The notes: generated by a model from the letters alone, not told the origin. 64,000 bases of DNA from an uncultured Hyphomicrobiales bacterium (GCA_903930435.1 CAIYYN010000042.1:1-64000), one strand, 5' to 3'. Positions 1 through 10,404 are shown, numbered from the stretch's first letter. Translations and numbers: made by a program.

Positions 1-352
<352 letters not shown>

Positions 353-799
353 GACTTTCGAGTTAATTCCGGCTTGGTCTATCTATCGTCCAAAGACAAC
401 AGACACTCACGTTTTGACGAGGTCCACTCCACGTCCATCCAGCTCGCACCAGACAGACACAGTAGTAAAACCTTTAAAAACGTAGACCGCCGTATGTCTC
501 TTAATCCGCAGAACAATCTCTCGATCATTCCCGCAAGGACAAACGCCGACCACGTTTCTCTTTCTTCATCTCAAATTGTCAAAGAACACGAACAGACCTA
601 AACCCGCTCGTCTGACCAACGATATCCATCGCTAGTCGGTCATCTATCGTCCCGGCTCTCACCAGGATCAGGCTAATCTCAGAAACTGAGAGAAGCGCGA
701 CGGACACAAAGTCAATGTCACCAGGTCCAAACAAAAGTCCAGAACCAGAAGGCAACAAAACCGCCGCCCAGAGGCAGCAGCGCCGTCGTCGATGGCCGC
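353..799 (-). other. rRNA operon leader, about 440 nt
   Basis: Stretch between the predicted rrn start point and the 16S 5' end, on the minus strand. It holds a boxA-like antitermination site (576-588) followed by a purine-rich segment typical of rhizobial rRNA leaders. Reading frames here show no protein-like features or ribosome binding site, so I annotate no gene. Confidence 0.7.
576..588 (-). promoter_or_regulatory. boxA-like rRNA antitermination site
   Basis: The minus strand reads TGTTCTTTGACAA, close to the boxA consensus TGCTCTTTAACA bound by NusB-NusE (S10). It lies about 225 nt before the 16S 5' end, a normal leader position. Confidence 0.65.
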
Positions 800-829
800 G
801 TTATAAGGCCCTCAATCATCACATGTCAA
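800..829 (-). promoter_or_regulatory. Strong sigma-70-type rrn promoter
   Basis: On the minus strand TTGACA (824-829) is followed after 17-18 bp by TTATAA/TATAAC (800-806), with a GC-rich stretch just after the -10 that could act as a stringent-response discriminator. It faces the 16S gene, with predicted start near 790-793. The near-consensus hexamers fit an rRNA promoter. Confidence 0.75.
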
Positions 830-920
830 CACCGATCGTCGGAAAAAGTTCATGCGGCTGACACGCAAATGTCTTGGATCAGGCGTTGAAGCGCAGGAAT
901 CAACGGTTTTGCCTGTGGAT

Positions 921-961
921 AAAAAAATGCCGGCGACCACCTCAAGGGACGGTCGCCGGCA
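921..961 (-). terminator. Intrinsic terminator of the sugar ABC operon
   Basis: An 11-bp perfect inverted repeat (TGCCGGCGACC at 929-939 and its complement at 951-961) is followed on the minus strand by seven T (922-928). It lies 28 bp past the gguB stop codon and separates the operon from the rrn promoter. Confidence 0.9.
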
Positions 962-988
962 TGATTTTCAGGCAGGTCCAGACGCGGT

Positions 989-2344
989 TCAGGCCTTGGA
1001 TTTGTTGTAGACGTCGAAGAACACGGCGAGAAACAGCACGGCCCCCTTGATGATGAACTGAAAGTCGATACCGACGCCCATCATCGACATGCCGTTGTTC
1101 ATGACACCGATGATAAACGCGCCAATCACGGCCCCCATAACGGTTCCCACGCCACCCGATGCCGAGGCACCACCGATGAAGCAGGCGGCAATCACATCCA
1201 GCTCAAAGCCGTCGCCTGACTTAGGCGTAGCCCATCCAAGTCGCGTCGCGAACATCATGCCGGCGAGGGCCGACAGGATACCCATGTTCATGAAGGTCAG
1301 GAAAACCAACCGCTCGGTGTTGATGCCGGAGAGCCGGGCGGCCTTTTCGTTGCCGCCAAGCGCGTAGATCCGGCGACCGATCGTCGTCCGGTTGGCACCA
1401 AACGAGTAGAGCCCGATGAGCACACCCATGATCACGAGAACGTTGGGAAGCCCCTTGTAGGTTGAAAACAGATAGGCAAGCATCAAAAGCATGGCAGCAA
1501 TCGCCAAGTTCTTGATGATGAATATGAGCAAAGGCTCGTCGCTCATGCCTTGCCGCATCTGCTTCACGCGCCCGCCAACCGCACTTGCGAGCATATAACA
1601 GACCACGACAACGCTCACGACCAGCGAGGTAATGCTCAGCTGACTGTCGGCGACGTCCTGTGGTGCGGGGTCAGGCACCGTCATATTCGGCAGGACCACC
1701 ACGGCATCGGCAAGGTGATTATAGGCGTTGGCGATCGTCGCCAGCGTGGGCGCAAGAGCTTCTCGCAGGTGCTCAAGCGGCAAGGCAAAGGGATCCGCGA
1801 TCCGGCCAATCGGCTCGGGGAAAAATCCGGTCAGCAACGTCGAGAGATCCGGCGGGAAAGGACCAATGTTCTGGCCGCCCAGTACATTGATCGTCAAACC
1901 ACGAAAGATCAGCATGCCGGCCAGCGTCACGATAAACGCCGGAATCCGCAAGTAGGCCACAGCGGCTCCCTGGGCCGCACCGACAAAGGCACCGACACCA
2001 ACCGTGATCAGAACGGCGACAATCCAGGGAACATGATAGCTCACCATCAGGATGGCCGAGACGGCACCCAGGAATCCGCAAAGCCACCCGACGGACAGAT
2101 CAATATGGCCCGACACGATGACCATCAGCATGCCGAGTGCCATGACCACGATGTAGCCACGCTGCTGAATGATGTTGGTCAGATTGTCCGGCTGGAACAG
2201 GCGGCCATCGGTCGCAACCTGGAAGAACACCATGATCACGATCAGCGACAGCAACATGCCGTATTCGCGCATGTTCGTCTTCAGGAAGCTCCCGTAAGAG
2301 CGCTTCTCGCTGGTGGAGGCCGGTGACATGGTTTCACTGGACAT
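989..2344 (-). CDS. gguB: Sugar ABC transporter permease (GguB/MmsB type)
   Basis: Membrane subunit of a CUT2-family sugar importer that works with the GguA ATPase and the ChvE binding protein encoded just upstream. The 451-residue product has about ten hydrophobic segments and the conserved stretch [19 protein letters not shown], typical of RbsC/XylH/GguB permeases. The central loop is long ([12 protein letters not shown]... region), as in GguB and XylH rather than RbsC. I chose ATG at 2344, eight codons inside the longest frame, because GGAGGA lies 9 bp upstream. This leaves an 11-bp overlap with gguA and suggests translational coupling. The substrate is probably D-xylose, arabinose, galactose or glucose by analogy with Agrobacterium ChvE. 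Confidence 0.92.
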   Translation of the reverse strand: MSSETMSPASTSEKRSYGSFLKTNMREYGMLLSLIVIMVFFQVATDGRLFQPDNLTNIIQQRGYIVVMALGMLMVIVSGHIDLSVGWLCGFLGAVSAILMVSYHVPWIVAVLITVGVGAFVGAAQGAAVAYLRIPAFIVTLAGMLIFRGLTINVLGGQNIGPFPPDLSTLLTGFFPEPIGRIADPFALPLEHLREALAPTLATIANAYNHLADAVVVLPNMTVPDPAPQDVADSQLSITSLVVSVVVVCYMLASAVGGRVKQMRQGMSDEPLLIFIIKNLAIAAMLLMLAYLFSTYKGLPNVLVIMGVLIGLYSFGANRTTIGRRIYALGGNEKAARLSGINTERLVFLTFMNMGILSALAGMMFATRLGWATPKSGDGFELDVIAACFIGGASASGGVGTVMGAVIGAFIIGVMNNGMSMMGVGIDFQFIIKGAVLFLAVFFDVYNKSKA

Positions 2345-3875
2345 TGATTGCGTCCTCCGGTCTGACAATAAAGCTCATAATCTGTTCCTGACTGGTTTCG
2401 CGGCCATTCACCTCAGCGACGAACCGACCTTCGTTCATGACGTAGATCCGGTCGCACAGGCCAAGCAGTTCCGGCATTTCCGAGGAAATGATGATCACAC
2501 CACGCCCGGAATCCGCGAGTGCATTGATGATCGTATAGATTTCGTATTTTGCCCCGACATCGATGCCGCGGGTTGGCTCGTCGAGTATCAAAAGCTTCGG
2601 GTCCGTGTTGAGCCACTTGGACAGCACGACCTTCTGCTGGTTCCCGCCCGACAGGTTCACGGCCGTATGAAATACGCCAGATGACCGGATATTCAGACGT
2701 TCGCGGAACGACCGGGCGAGCAAGACCTCCTGTTCGCGGTCGATCACGCCATTTTTCGCAATGCCTTCGAGCCGACTGAGCGGGATGTTGAACCGGATGT
2801 CTTCGTTGAGGATCAGGCCAAGTTGCTTGCGGTCTTCGGTCACATAGGCAATGCCATGATCAATGGCACGCGGAATCGTAGACACGTCGATTTCCTTGCC
2901 CTCCATGAAGACCTTGCCGGAAATCTTCACGCCATAGGCACGCCCAAAGACGCTCATGGCAAATTCGGTCCGCCCTGCCCCCATCAATCCGGCAATGCCG
3001 ACGACTTCACCGCGCCGCACATTCATGTTGACGCCCTTGATCATCTGGCGTTCTGGCGTCAGATGATGATGGACGATCCAGTTCTTGACCTCGAAAAAGA
3101 CCTCGCCAACTTTCGGATCGCGCTTGGGATAGCGGTCATTCATTTCGCGCCCGACCATGCCGCGAATGATGCGTCCTTCATCGACGGCACCATTGCTCGC
3201 ATCCAGGGTCTCTACGGCCATCCCATCGCGCAAGACGGTAATGCTGTCGGCGACACGGGAAATCTCGTTGAGCTTGTGGGAAATAATGATCGACGTAATG
3301 CCTTCGGCCTTCAACTCGAGAAGAAGGTCCAGGAGCGCCTGACTGTCACGCTCATTCAAACTGGCCGTGGGTTCATCGAGGATCAGGAGCTTGACGTCCT
3401 TTGCCAGCGCCTTGGCAATTTCGACCATCTGCTGCTTGCCGACACCGATATCCTTGATCAGCGTGGCGGGCGAATCCTTGAGCCCGACTTTCGCCATCAA
3501 GGCCTTGGCGCGCTCGTTCGTCTGGTACCAGTCAATCACGCCATTGCGCGCGATCTCGTTGCCCAGAAACATGTTCTCGGCAATGGACAACTGCGGCGCA
3601 AGCGCGAGTTCCTGATGGATGATGATGATGCCGAGGTGTTCGCTATCGCGGATCGTCGCGAACTGACGGATCTGACCCTCGTAAACGATATCGCCGGTAT
3701 AGGTCCCGTAACGGTAGACGCCCGACAGAACTTTCATGAGTGTCGACTTGCCGGCTCCGTTTTCGCCGCAAATGGCGTGGATCTCGCCTGTTCGCACACT
3801 CAGATTGACGTCAACCAACGCTTTGACGCCAGGGAAGACTTTCGTGATGCCGCGCATCTCGAGAATTGCGTTCAT
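2334..3875 (-). CDS. gguA: Sugar ABC transporter ATP-binding protein (GguA type)
   Basis: Energises the sugar importer in the cytoplasm. The 513-residue protein carries two fused nucleotide-binding domains, the CUT2 arrangement. The first has a canonical Walker A (GENGAGKST, residues 37-45), a weak signature ([13 protein letters not shown]) and Walker [12 protein letters not shown]. The second has a degenerate P-loop (GLMGAGRTE) but a good signature LSGGNQQK and [16 protein letters not shown]. Asymmetry of this kind is normal in RbsA/XylG/GguA. AGGA lies 7 bp before the ATG. It follows chvE after 125 bp containing a hairpin that may lower ATPase expression relative to the binding protein. Confidence 0.95.
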   Translation of the reverse strand: MNAILEMRGITKVFPGVKALVDVNLSVRTGEIHAICGENGAGKSTLMKVLSGVYRYGTYTGDIVYEGQIRQFATIRDSEHLGIIIIHQELALAPQLSIAENMFLGNEIARNGVIDWYQTNERAKALMAKVGLKDSPATLIKDIGVGKQQMVEIAKALAKDVKLLILDEPTASLNERDSQALLDLLLELKAEGITSIIISHKLNEISRVADSITVLRDGMAVETLDASNGAVDEGRIIRGMVGREMNDRYPKRDPKVGEVFFEVKNWIVHHHLTPERQMIKGVNMNVRRGEVVGIAGLMGAGRTEFAMSVFGRAYGVKISGKVFMEGKEIDVSTIPRAIDHGIAYVTEDRKQLGLILNEDIRFNIPLSRLEGIAKNGVIDREQEVLLARSFRERLNIRSSGVFHTAVNLSGGNQQKVVLSKWLNTDPKLLILDEPTRGIDVGAKYEIYTIINALADSGRGVIIISSEMPELLGLCDRIYVMNEGRFVAEVNGRETSQEQIMSFIVRPEDAINVQ

Positions 3876-3942
3876 CGTACGTCCTGAACTGTTGAAACTG
3901 GACGCCGACTTGCCTGTACCCCCCTCGGAAACCGCAATCGGC

Positions 3943-3977
3943 GGAAAAGCCCTCGCCGGCTTATGTCGACGAGGGCT
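3943..3977 (-). terminator. Intercistronic hairpin/attenuator between chvE and gguA
   Basis: AGCCCTCG (3948-3955) pairs with CGAGGGCT (3970-3977) and is followed on the minus strand by TTTT. It lies 23 bp past the chvE stop. Such elements usually allow high levels of the binding protein and partial read-through to the ATPase and permease. Confidence 0.7.
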
Positions 3978-4000
3978 CGCTTTATGTGACTGGACCAGAC

Positions 4001-5065
4001 TTACTTGATCTGGGCTTCGGTGTAATAGCCACCACCGACGAGGATGCTCTTGGCATTCGTCGCGTCGATCGCAACCGGCTTCAGCAGGTAGGACGGAACA
4101 ACCTTGACGCCGTTGTCATAGGTCTTCGTGTCGTTGATTTCCGGCGTTGAGCCCGACAGGAGCGCATTGACCATCGACGAGGTCACCTTGGCGAGTTCGC
4201 GGGTGTCCTTGTAGATCGACGAATACTGCTCGCCCTTCAGGATCGACTTCACAGACGGGATTTCGCAATCCTGGCCGGAAACGAACGGCAGCGACTGGTC
4301 CTTGGTGCCGTAGCCGACAGCCTTCAGCGAGGACAGGATGCCCATCGAGATACCGTCATAGGGCGACAGGACTGCATTGACCTTGTCCTTGCCGTAGTAG
4401 GCGGACAGGATTGCGTCCATGCGAGCCTGTGCGGTAGCCGCATCCCAACGCAGCGTCGCGACCTTGTCGAAAGCTGTCTGCTTGGAACGGACAACCAGCT
4501 TGCCGCTGGTGATATAGGGGTTCAGAACCGACATGGCGCCATTGAAGAAGAAGCCGGCGTTGTTGTCGTCCGGTGAACCGGCGAAGAGTTCGATATTGAA
4601 CGGACCCTTGCCGTCCTTCAGACCGAGCGCCTTTTCGAGCGTCTGGGCCTGGAGAACACCGACCTGGAAGTTGTCGAATGTCGCGTAGTAGTCGACGTTC
4701 GGCGAATTCCGGATCAGGCGGTCATAGGCGATAACCTTGATGCCGGCATCATGGGCCTTCTGCAGAGCGGCGGTCAGCGTCGAACCGTCGATCGCCGCGA
4801 TCACGAGGACCTTCACCTTCTTGGTGATCATGCCTTCGATCTGGGCGAGCTGATTCGGGATATCGTCTTCAGCGTACTGCAGATCTGTGCCGTAACCTTC
4901 AGCCTTCAAGGTCTTGACCATGTTGTCGCCGTCGGCGATCCAACGGGCCGAGGACTTCGTCGGCATCGAGATGCCGATCGTTCCCTTGTCAGCAGCGATA
5001 GCGCCGCTAACCATCGAAGCCAGGCCAAAGGCCGCAGCTGCAATCGCAATTTTGAGCTTGCTCAC
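4001..5065 (-). CDS. chvE: Periplasmic multiple-sugar-binding protein ChvE
   Basis: Periplasmic receptor of the GguAB importer. In Agrobacterium ChvE also presents sugars to the VirA sensor. The 354-residue product starts with a Sec signal peptide (n-region KLK, hydrophobic core, cleavage near AIA-A) and shows ChvE-type stretches such as [40 protein letters not shown] and [13 protein letters not shown]. Similarity to Agrobacterium ChvE from memory is high along the whole length. The start codon is GTG at 5065 with GGGAG about 9 bp upstream. It is first in the operon. I see no vir genes, so a transport role is the safe reading. Confidence 0.94.
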   Translation of the reverse strand: MSKLKIAIAAAAFGLASMVSGAIAADKGTIGISMPTKSSARWIADGDNMVKTLKAEGYGTDLQYAEDDIPNQLAQIEGMITKKVKVLVIAAIDGSTLTAALQKAHDAGIKVIAYDRLIRNSPNVDYYATFDNFQVGVLQAQTLEKALGLKDGKGPFNIELFAGSPDDNNAGFFFNGAMSVLNPYITSGKLVVRSKQTAFDKVATLRWDAATAQARMDAILSAYYGKDKVNAVLSPYDGISMGILSSLKAVGYGTKDQSLPFVSGQDCEIPSVKSILKGEQYSSIYKDTRELAKVTSSMVNALLSGSTPEINDTKTYDNGVKVVPSYLLKPVAIDATNAKSILVGGGYYTEAQIK

Positions 5066-5210
5066 GTTTTGTCTCCCTACCCTTAATCAATTAGTCTGTG
5101 GCCACCACCAGATGGCGGCCAGGAACGCCGGACTTGCTTTAGCACGATCAAGCCAAGGGCTCTGTGATCAAGCTGCCAAGATCTCTGACGGACGGGGACT
5201 TTACATGATC

Positions 5211-5227
5211 CATTGCTGAGAGCAATG
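5211..5227. promoter_or_regulatory. Perfect palindrome upstream of chvE, candidate operator
   Basis: CATTGCT-GAG-AGCAATG is a perfect 7+3+7 inverted repeat about 146 bp before the chvE start. On the minus strand it overlaps TTGCTC, which with TAAAGT 16 bp on could form a weak promoter. It may bind a sugar-responsive repressor; the regulator is not in this window. The remainder of 5066-5482 holds no gene that I can support. Confidence 0.45.
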
Positions 5228-5482
5228 CCGAACATGAAATTGATGACAGCTAGAATGTTAGCGTGCAACTGATTGAAACTGTGAGATGATTTCAAATTTG
5301 CGTTCGTTGTGCGCATGATCCCGCGATCAAAACCGAGAAACATGCAAGAAATCTCAGCATAGGGAGGCGACACGGATGCAGGACTTTTTGCCAAATGATC
5401 AGACGAACCGTCTCGGTAGCACCAAAAAATGAACCCGAGAAAGGCTAGGAACAGCCGTGCCGACGCACAGTTCGCCAGATAC

Positions 5483-6307
5483 CTAAAGCAATTGACCGCC
5501 GTTGATATTGATTTCCTCGCCGGTCATGTAGCTTGAGGCTTCCGAACACAGGAAATGCACGACATTGGCGACTTCCTCGGGACGGCCGAGCCGCTTCATG
5601 GGTATCAACGGCACGAATTTTTCTTCCGTCCCCGGCGACAGAATTTCAGTCACAATCTCACCCGGAGCGATGGCATTGACGCGCACTCCGAGCGAACCAA
5701 AGTCGGCCGCCATTTCTCGGGTCAGCGACGAGAGAGCCGCCTTTGACGTGGCGTAGGCCGTTCCGGCAAACGGATGGACGCGCGAACCGACGACCGACGT
5801 GATGTTCACGATTGCACCGCGTGCCGCAATCAGTTCCTTGATCAAGCCGCGCGCCAGGAAGAGCGGTGCGAGAAAATTGACGTGGAACACCTTCATCCAG
5901 ATATCGTCGGGTGTCGTCAGCGAGTTGTAGCGCTCACCGGACGGGCCCTTCGGCGAAATGCCCGCATTGTTGACCAATGCATCGAGCGGCTGACCCTGCA
6001 GGCGCTCGCGCAGCGCTTCAATGGCAGCACCAAGCCGGTGCCGGTCGGAGAGATCGACAACGACGTGATCTTCCGGGCCGGACGACCACGGGCAGCGAAC
6101 CTGATCGAAGGGATGGCGGGAGCAGGTGACAATCCGCCAGTTCTCATCTGCAAACTTGCGCACGATCGCATGTCCGATGCCACGGCTGGCACCAGTGACC
6201 ACGATTGTCCGGCGACGCTCGGGTGCTGGCTTTTCGGGCCTTGGCTCCCCGCCGTGGTGGGGCACCGGACATTTTGCGGCGACGTTTGCGATTTCGTTCA
6301 TGACCAT
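5483..6307 (-). CDS. SDR-family oxidoreductase
   Basis: NAD(P)-dependent short-chain dehydrogenase, 274 residues. The Rossmann glycine motif TGASRGIG (residues 38-45), NNAG, the catalytic Ser in NITSVVGS and the Tyr/Lys pair in YATSKAAL are all present. It ends with GEEININGGQLL, the usual classical-SDR tail. An N-terminal extension of about 30 residues rich in Pro and Arg precedes the fold. Two starts are possible (6307 or 6301); no strong ribosome site separates them. It lies 108 bp after an RraA-fold gene and beside a sugar importer, so a sugar or polyol dehydrogenase is plausible, but the substrate cannot be read from sequence. Confidence 0.88.
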   Translation of the reverse strand: MVMNEIANVAAKCPVPHHGGEPRPEKPAPERRRTIVVTGASRGIGHAIVRKFADENWRIVTCSRHPFDQVRCPWSSGPEDHVVVDLSDRHRLGAAIEALRERLQGQPLDALVNNAGISPKGPSGERYNSLTTPDDIWMKVFHVNFLAPLFLARGLIKELIAARGAIVNITSVVGSRVHPFAGTAYATSKAALSSLTREMAADFGSLGVRVNAIAPGEIVTEILSPGTEEKFVPLIPMKRLGRPEEVANVVHFLCSEASSYMTGEEININGGQLL

Positions 6308-6415
6308 ATCCCGTCGGCTCTGCGCAGGGCGACCACACGCCGTAACTCAGATCGCGACTATAACCTGATTTTCGCGCAGAGCCTATGGACTTCGCAAGTC
6401 AACACGAAGAATCGA

Positions 6416-7120
6416 TCACTGGCCTGCTTTCCAGGCTTCATACCGCTGCTTCGTCTCGGCATTCATGGGATAAAGACCGGGCAGAGCGACACCTGCTTCA
6501 ACCTCCGTCACGATCCAAGCCTCCATGCGCTCCTGCTCGGGACCCTGTTCAAGGATATAATCGACGAGAGCCGCGGGGATCACGACAGCACCGTCATCAT
6601 CGACCACGATCACATCGTCGGGGAACACGGCCACGCCGCCGCAGGCAATCGGCTCCTGCCAGTTGACGAAGGTCAGCCCGGCGACCGATGGCGGAGCTGC
6701 AACGCCACGGGCAAAAATCGGCAGTCCGGTCGCCAGGCAGCCGACACCATCACGCACGACGCCATCGGTCACCAGCGCAGCCACACCGCGCTTGACCATG
6801 CGGCCACACAGGATATCGCCAAAAATACCGGCGTCGGTCACGCCCATGGCATCGGCGACAACGACGACACCTTCCGGCATCGCCTCGATGGCACCCCGTG
6901 TCGAGCGCGGCGAAGACCAGGATTCGGGCGTCGCGAGATCCTCGCGTGCAGGAACAAAGCGCAACGTGAAGGCCGGACCAACAATGCGCTTGCCGGTCGG
7001 GTTCAGCGGCAAGGTGCCACGCAGCCAGACGTTCCTGAGACCCTTTTTCAAAAGCAGAGTCGTCACGGTTGCCGTCGATACCTTCTCCAGAACGGCTATC
7101 TGCTGCGCATTCAATGCCAT
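6416..7120 (-). CDS. RraA-family protein (aldolase/decarboxylase-like)
   Basis: RraA-fold protein of 234 residues. The family includes RNase E inhibitors and 4-hydroxy-4-methyl-2-oxoglutarate/4-carboxy-4-hydroxy-2-oxoadipate aldolases. Family stretches seen are LRGTLPLNP, GPAFTLRFVP, CGRMVKRGVAALVTDGVVRD (metal and substrate site) and VFPDDVIVVDDDGAVVIP. Proteobacterial copies beside dehydrogenases and sugar transporters are usually metabolic enzymes rather than RNase E regulators. I chose ATG at 7120 because GGAGGG lies about 10 bp upstream; the frame is open 10 codons further but with no ribosome site. It probably forms an operon with the following SDR gene. Confidence 0.85.
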   Translation of the reverse strand: MALNAQQIAVLEKVSTATVTTLLLKKGLRNVWLRGTLPLNPTGKRIVGPAFTLRFVPAREDLATPESWSSPRSTRGAIEAMPEGVVVVADAMGVTDAGIFGDILCGRMVKRGVAALVTDGVVRDGVGCLATGLPIFARGVAAPPSVAGLTFVNWQEPIACGGVAVFPDDVIVVDDDGAVVIPAALVDYILEQGPEQERMEAWIVTEVEAGVALPGLYPMNAETKQRYEAWKAGQ

Positions 7121-7332
7121 TTGCTCACTCCCTCCAGTGTAAGCGCGCAATTAAGACCGGGCACGCACCGAAAGCAAGCAGCGTTCAAGGAGTGCTGAAC
7201 TGCGTCGGCGTCAGAGCAGGGGACGTTGCAAGACTGGTCTCGCCCGAATGATGTGGGCGAGGAAAACCCGGGCTTAATGTTTGATGTTTATTGAAACAAA
7301 CGAAACGCGTCCGTTTGAGGCAGCAAACAGTT

Positions 7333-8481
7333 ATGGCTTGCAAGATCATTTATTTCGTCAAGTTTGGGCGCTTTTCCAACACCAACCTATTTGTCGAACA
7401 GCAGTTACGTCGCGTTTTTCCCGAGGCAAACCTGAAGGTGCTCGACATAAAGGCGTTTTTCACAAGGCCTTCGCTCGCACTGCTTTTAGTTCTTCTCAAG
7501 CTTAGCCCCCGCTTATTTTGGCAGGCAATTCGTGTTCGACTGAAGCTGAAAGACCTATCCTTCGTCGCGATACAAATGTTGTTGAGAGAACCGCGTATAT
7601 TCAGGGCTATCGGTGATTTTGCCAGAAACCACATCGAGTTGGATCGCCCGAATGTCTGGTTCACGATCCAGACGCAGAGTTTATGGGACAACACCTGTGA
7701 AGGCATACCGAATTTTATCTACACAGACTCTGCCGCCCTGACCAATCTCTACTATACGGGGGCAGATATGCGAATGATCCCCTCCAAACCCTGGCTTGAC
7801 CAGGAGCGCGCCCTTTACGCAAAGGCAACGCGCATTTTCGTCATGAGTGACCATGTCCAAAGCTCCCTGCATAAACAGTATGGTCAAAGCGGCGACCGCG
7901 TTAAGAAAGTGCGTGTCGGCGCCAATCTAACGCTGCCTGTCGGGGATCTGACGCCCCGGCCAGAGACAAACAAGACGATCCTCTTCGTCGGCGTCGATTG
8001 GGAACGCAAAGGAGGCCCTCAACTTCTTGACGCCTTCAAACGTCTGCCCGACCGCCACCGGGACGCAAAGCTTGTGATCGTCGGCGTTTCGCCAGCAATC
8101 GAGGGGCAAGACATCGAAATTGTAGGCCGCGTGCCGTCAACCGAGGTTGGAACCTATTACCGGCAGGCTGCGATTTTTTGCCTGCCGACGCGGATAGAGC
8201 CATTTGGCATCGTGTTCATCGAAGCCATGTTGCACAAGCTGGCAGTTATTGCGCCATCGCAAGGGGCGATGACCGATTTCATCCGGCACAAGGAGACCGG
8301 AGTCCTTGTCAAACCTGGTGATACCGATGAACTCGTTGATGCCTTGAACTGGTTACTCGATCACCCCTTCGAGCGGGGACAAATTGCGGATCGCGGCTAT
8401 CAGGCAATTCATAAAGACTACAGTTGGGATCGGGTCGGAGACCGACTGCGCGAGGAGATCGAGGCGGTGACAGGTCCCTAG
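7333..8481 (+). CDS. Glycosyltransferase family 4 protein
   Basis: Retaining GT-B glycosyltransferase of 382 residues, likely acting at the cytoplasmic face on an envelope glycan or on a sugar acceptor. The C-terminal half shows LFVGVDWERKGGPQLLDAF, the start of the donor domain, and the E-x7-E-like motif EPFGIVFIEAM that contacts the nucleotide-sugar. There is no signal peptide. The open frame extends upstream to a TTG at 7291, but ATG at 7333 (MACKIIYF) begins the expected first beta strand. It stands alone, without other polysaccharide genes, so donor and acceptor are unknown. Its base composition is slightly richer in A+T than its neighbours. Confidence 0.88.
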   Translation: MACKIIYFVKFGRFSNTNLFVEQQLRRVFPEANLKVLDIKAFFTRPSLALLLVLLKLSPRLFWQAIRVRLKLKDLSFVAIQMLLREPRIFRAIGDFARNHIELDRPNVWFTIQTQSLWDNTCEGIPNFIYTDSAALTNLYYTGADMRMIPSKPWLDQERALYAKATRIFVMSDHVQSSLHKQYGQSGDRVKKVRVGANLTLPVGDLTPRPETNKTILFVGVDWERKGGPQLLDAFKRLPDRHRDAKLVIVGVSPAIEGQDIEIVGRVPSTEVGTYYRQAAIFCLPTRIEPFGIVFIEAMLHKLAVIAPSQGAMTDFIRHKETGVLVKPGDTDELVDALNWLLDHPFERGQIADRGYQAIHKDYSWDRVGDRLREEIEAVTGP

Positions 8482-8563
8482 CGCAAACACCATTGCGGCA
8501 GCATGCCAAAACGACGCTCAAACCTGAGAAATGACAGCCACATCGGCGTGAAACGTGTAAAAT

Positions 8564-8638
8564 TGGCGCGCCCTGCGGGAATCGAACCCGCCTTTACAAC
8601 GTGAGAGGCTGTCGTCCTAACCGATAGACGAAGGGCGC
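8564..8638 (-). tRNA. tRNA-Glu (CUC anticodon)
   Basis: The minus strand folds as a full cloverleaf. Acceptor GCGCCCT pairs with AGGGCGC, the D-arm has GTCT/GGAC, the anticodon stem is ACAGC/GTTGT with loop CTCTCAC (anticodon CUC, reading GAG), and the T-arm is GCGGG-TTCGATT-CCCGC. Discriminator G and an encoded CCA (8564-8566) complete the 3' end. Confidence 0.97.
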
Positions 8639-8797
8639 CTCGGGCAGATGGTTGATCTGCTCTGAACTGGTCGGAAATCGTATCCGGCCGCCGCTCGACG
8701 ATGCGATCATCCAGCGGGTGGCGTGATATAGCTGTCTGCGCCTCGACGCGCAAGGAAAAAGCAGCCCGGTGCCTTAGTCTCGCTGTTTGAACGGAGC

Positions 8798-9184
8798 CTA
8801 TTGGATCGCGGATTTGGTGAAATCAATGCGCCGGAGCGTCTGCAGGGTCTCAAGATCGATAATCAGCACACTTTCGGCCTTGGTCGCGTCGATCGTCACA
8901 ACAAGCCGATTGCCATCGAGGCGCGACTGGGTGATATGTCCACCCTCTGGCATCGGAAACTGTGCGGCTTTGGCCTGACCGGGTGTGACCACGAGAGTGT
9001 CGGCTGTCGGGGACGTTGGCCGCGTCCAGTAAAACTTGTAGAAGATGACACCAAAGAGCGCGGCAAAACCCACCAACATGATGCCGCGTGACCACATCAT
9101 CATGCGTTGCAAGCGCTGTTGAACGCGGACAACGGCGGGGTCGAGCGGTTTGTCGGTCTCGTGATCGTCTAACAGTTGGGCCAT
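8798..9184 (-). CDS. Small single-pass membrane protein (DUF6476-like)
   Basis: Protein of 128 residues with one membrane segment near residues 27-45 (GIMLVGFAALFGVIFYKF), preceded by a basic cytoplasmic segment (VQQRLQRMMMWSR). The C-terminal part, about 80 residues, is likely periplasmic and beta-rich. It resembles the alphaproteobacterial DUF6476 group that sits next to rluD; this assignment is from memory of gene order and should be treated as tentative. ATG at 9184 is preferred (AAAGGTGA upstream); the longer frame has no support. It is divergent from the rluD-like gene with only 38 bp between starts. Function unknown. Confidence 0.7.
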   Translation of the reverse strand: MAQLLDDHETDKPLDPAVVRVQQRLQRMMMWSRGIMLVGFAALFGVIFYKFYWTRPTSPTADTLVVTPGQAKAAQFPMPEGGHITQSRLDGNRLVVTIDATKAESVLIIDLETLQTLRRIDFTKSAIQ

Positions 9185-9222
9185 ATCAGCGCATTCACCT
9201 TTGAGAATAGAAAGTCCAGCCG

Positions 9223-10386
9223 TTGAGCCGCAAAATTTCCTACAAGCCACCGCGTGTCGTTGCCAGGGTCGAGGATGAACCCGAGCTTGAGGCAACCGAC
9301 CTGGCCATCGACGATATCGATGAACTCGAAGTCGCAGCGCCCCTCACGGCTGGTGCCTTCGAAGTCGTGATCGAAGACGGAGCCGCGTCCGAACGACTGG
9401 ATGCAGCACTTGCCAAGCGAGTGCCCGCCCTTTCGCGCAGTCGGCTGAAGGTGCTCATCACCGAAGGTCAGGTTCATTCAGCCGGCGCGACCCTAAAGGA
9501 CCCGTCGCGCAGGGTCAACGCAGGTGACCGGATCACGATTGAGGTGCCGGAAACGACATCGGCAATTCCGTTGGGAGAGGATATCCCGCTCGAAATCGTG
9601 CATGAGGATGATGATCTGATCGTCATCGAGAAGCCAGCGGGGCTGGTCGTGCATCCCGGTGCGGGCAACTGGACGGGGACACTCGTCAATGCGCTCATCT
9701 CACATTGTGGCGCGTCGCTCTCAGGCATTGGCGGTGTGGCTCGTCCCGGCATCGTGCATCGGCTCGACAAGGATACGACTGGCCTCATGGTCGTCGCCAA
9801 GACGGATCGGGCCCATGTGCATCTGTCGCGACAATTTGCCGATCACGGTCGCACCGGCGTGCTGGAACGCGCCTATCTGGCGCTCGTCTGGGGATTGCCG
9901 CGCCAACGGACGGGGACACTTGAAAGCCTGATTGGTCGGTCACCGAAAAACCGGGAACAGATGGCCGTCGTCAAATCCGGCGGCCGAGAAGCGATCACGC
10001 ATTACGAGGTACTGGAGAGTTTTACCCTTAGGGACACAGATACAAACCGGCGGAAGGTGCCAGGCAGCGCACCGCCAGAGGTGCTCGCCAGCCTTGTCGA
10101 ATGTCGTCTCGAAACCGGCCGCACACATCAGATCCGCGTCCACATGGCCGCGATGGGTCATCCGTTGCTGGGTGATACGACCTACGGCTCGGGTTTCCGC
10201 ACCAAGATCGACAAGCTAGAACGGGAAGCACCCGAGGTCGCCGATGCGCTGAAGGCACTCAAGCGGCAGGCCTTGCACGCCTATCTGCTGGCGTTCGAGC
10301 ACCCAGCCTCGAAGAAACTCATGCGCTTTGAAGGAGAGATTCCGGACGATCTGGCAAGACTCGTCGAGGCCTTGCGGGCGCTTTAG
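9223..10386 (+). CDS. RluA/RluD-family 23S rRNA pseudouridine synthase
   Basis: Isomerises uridine to pseudouridine in RNA, most likely in helix 69 of 23S rRNA if it is the true RluD orthologue. The 387-residue protein has an acidic N-terminal extension of about 50 residues, an S4 RNA-binding domain (SERLDAALAKRVPALSRSRL), then the catalytic domain with GIVHRLDKDTTGLMVVAK, whose Asp is the nucleophile. LETGRTHQIRVHMA is the second conserved motif. The start appears to be TTG at 9223, with no in-frame ATG before the S4 domain and only a weak ribosome site, so the true start is uncertain. Confidence 0.93.
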   Translation: MSRKISYKPPRVVARVEDEPELEATDLAIDDIDELEVAAPLTAGAFEVVIEDGAASERLDAALAKRVPALSRSRLKVLITEGQVHSAGATLKDPSRRVNAGDRITIEVPETTSAIPLGEDIPLEIVHEDDDLIVIEKPAGLVVHPGAGNWTGTLVNALISHCGASLSGIGGVARPGIVHRLDKDTTGLMVVAKTDRAHVHLSRQFADHGRTGVLERAYLALVWGLPRQRTGTLESLIGRSPKNREQMAVVKSGGREAITHYEVLESFTLRDTDTNRRKVPGSAPPEVLASLVECRLETGRTHQIRVHMAAMGHPLLGDTTYGSGFRTKIDKLEREAPEVADALKALKRQALHAYLLAFEHPASKKLMRFEGEIPDDLARLVEALRAL

Positions 10387-10404
10387 ATTGTCAACGACGA
10401 TTTG

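Noticed and set aside
1550-2326. Long open frame on the plus strand opposite gguB
   Set aside because: Antisense shadow of the permease; composition is His/Asp/Arg-rich with no motif or ribosome site.
4001-5065. ChvE as a virulence co-sensor
   Set aside because: No virA/virG or other vir genes are in the window; a plain sugar transport role is sufficient.
5774-7198. 474-codon plus-strand frame across the SDR and RraA genes
   Set aside because: Lies opposite two well-supported genes and has no recognisable domain; a high-GC shadow.
7239-7261. Hairpin CTCGCCC/GGGCGAG before the glycosyltransferase gene
   Set aside because: No T-run on either strand and no gene that it would terminate; spacing does not suggest an operator. 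Left unassigned.
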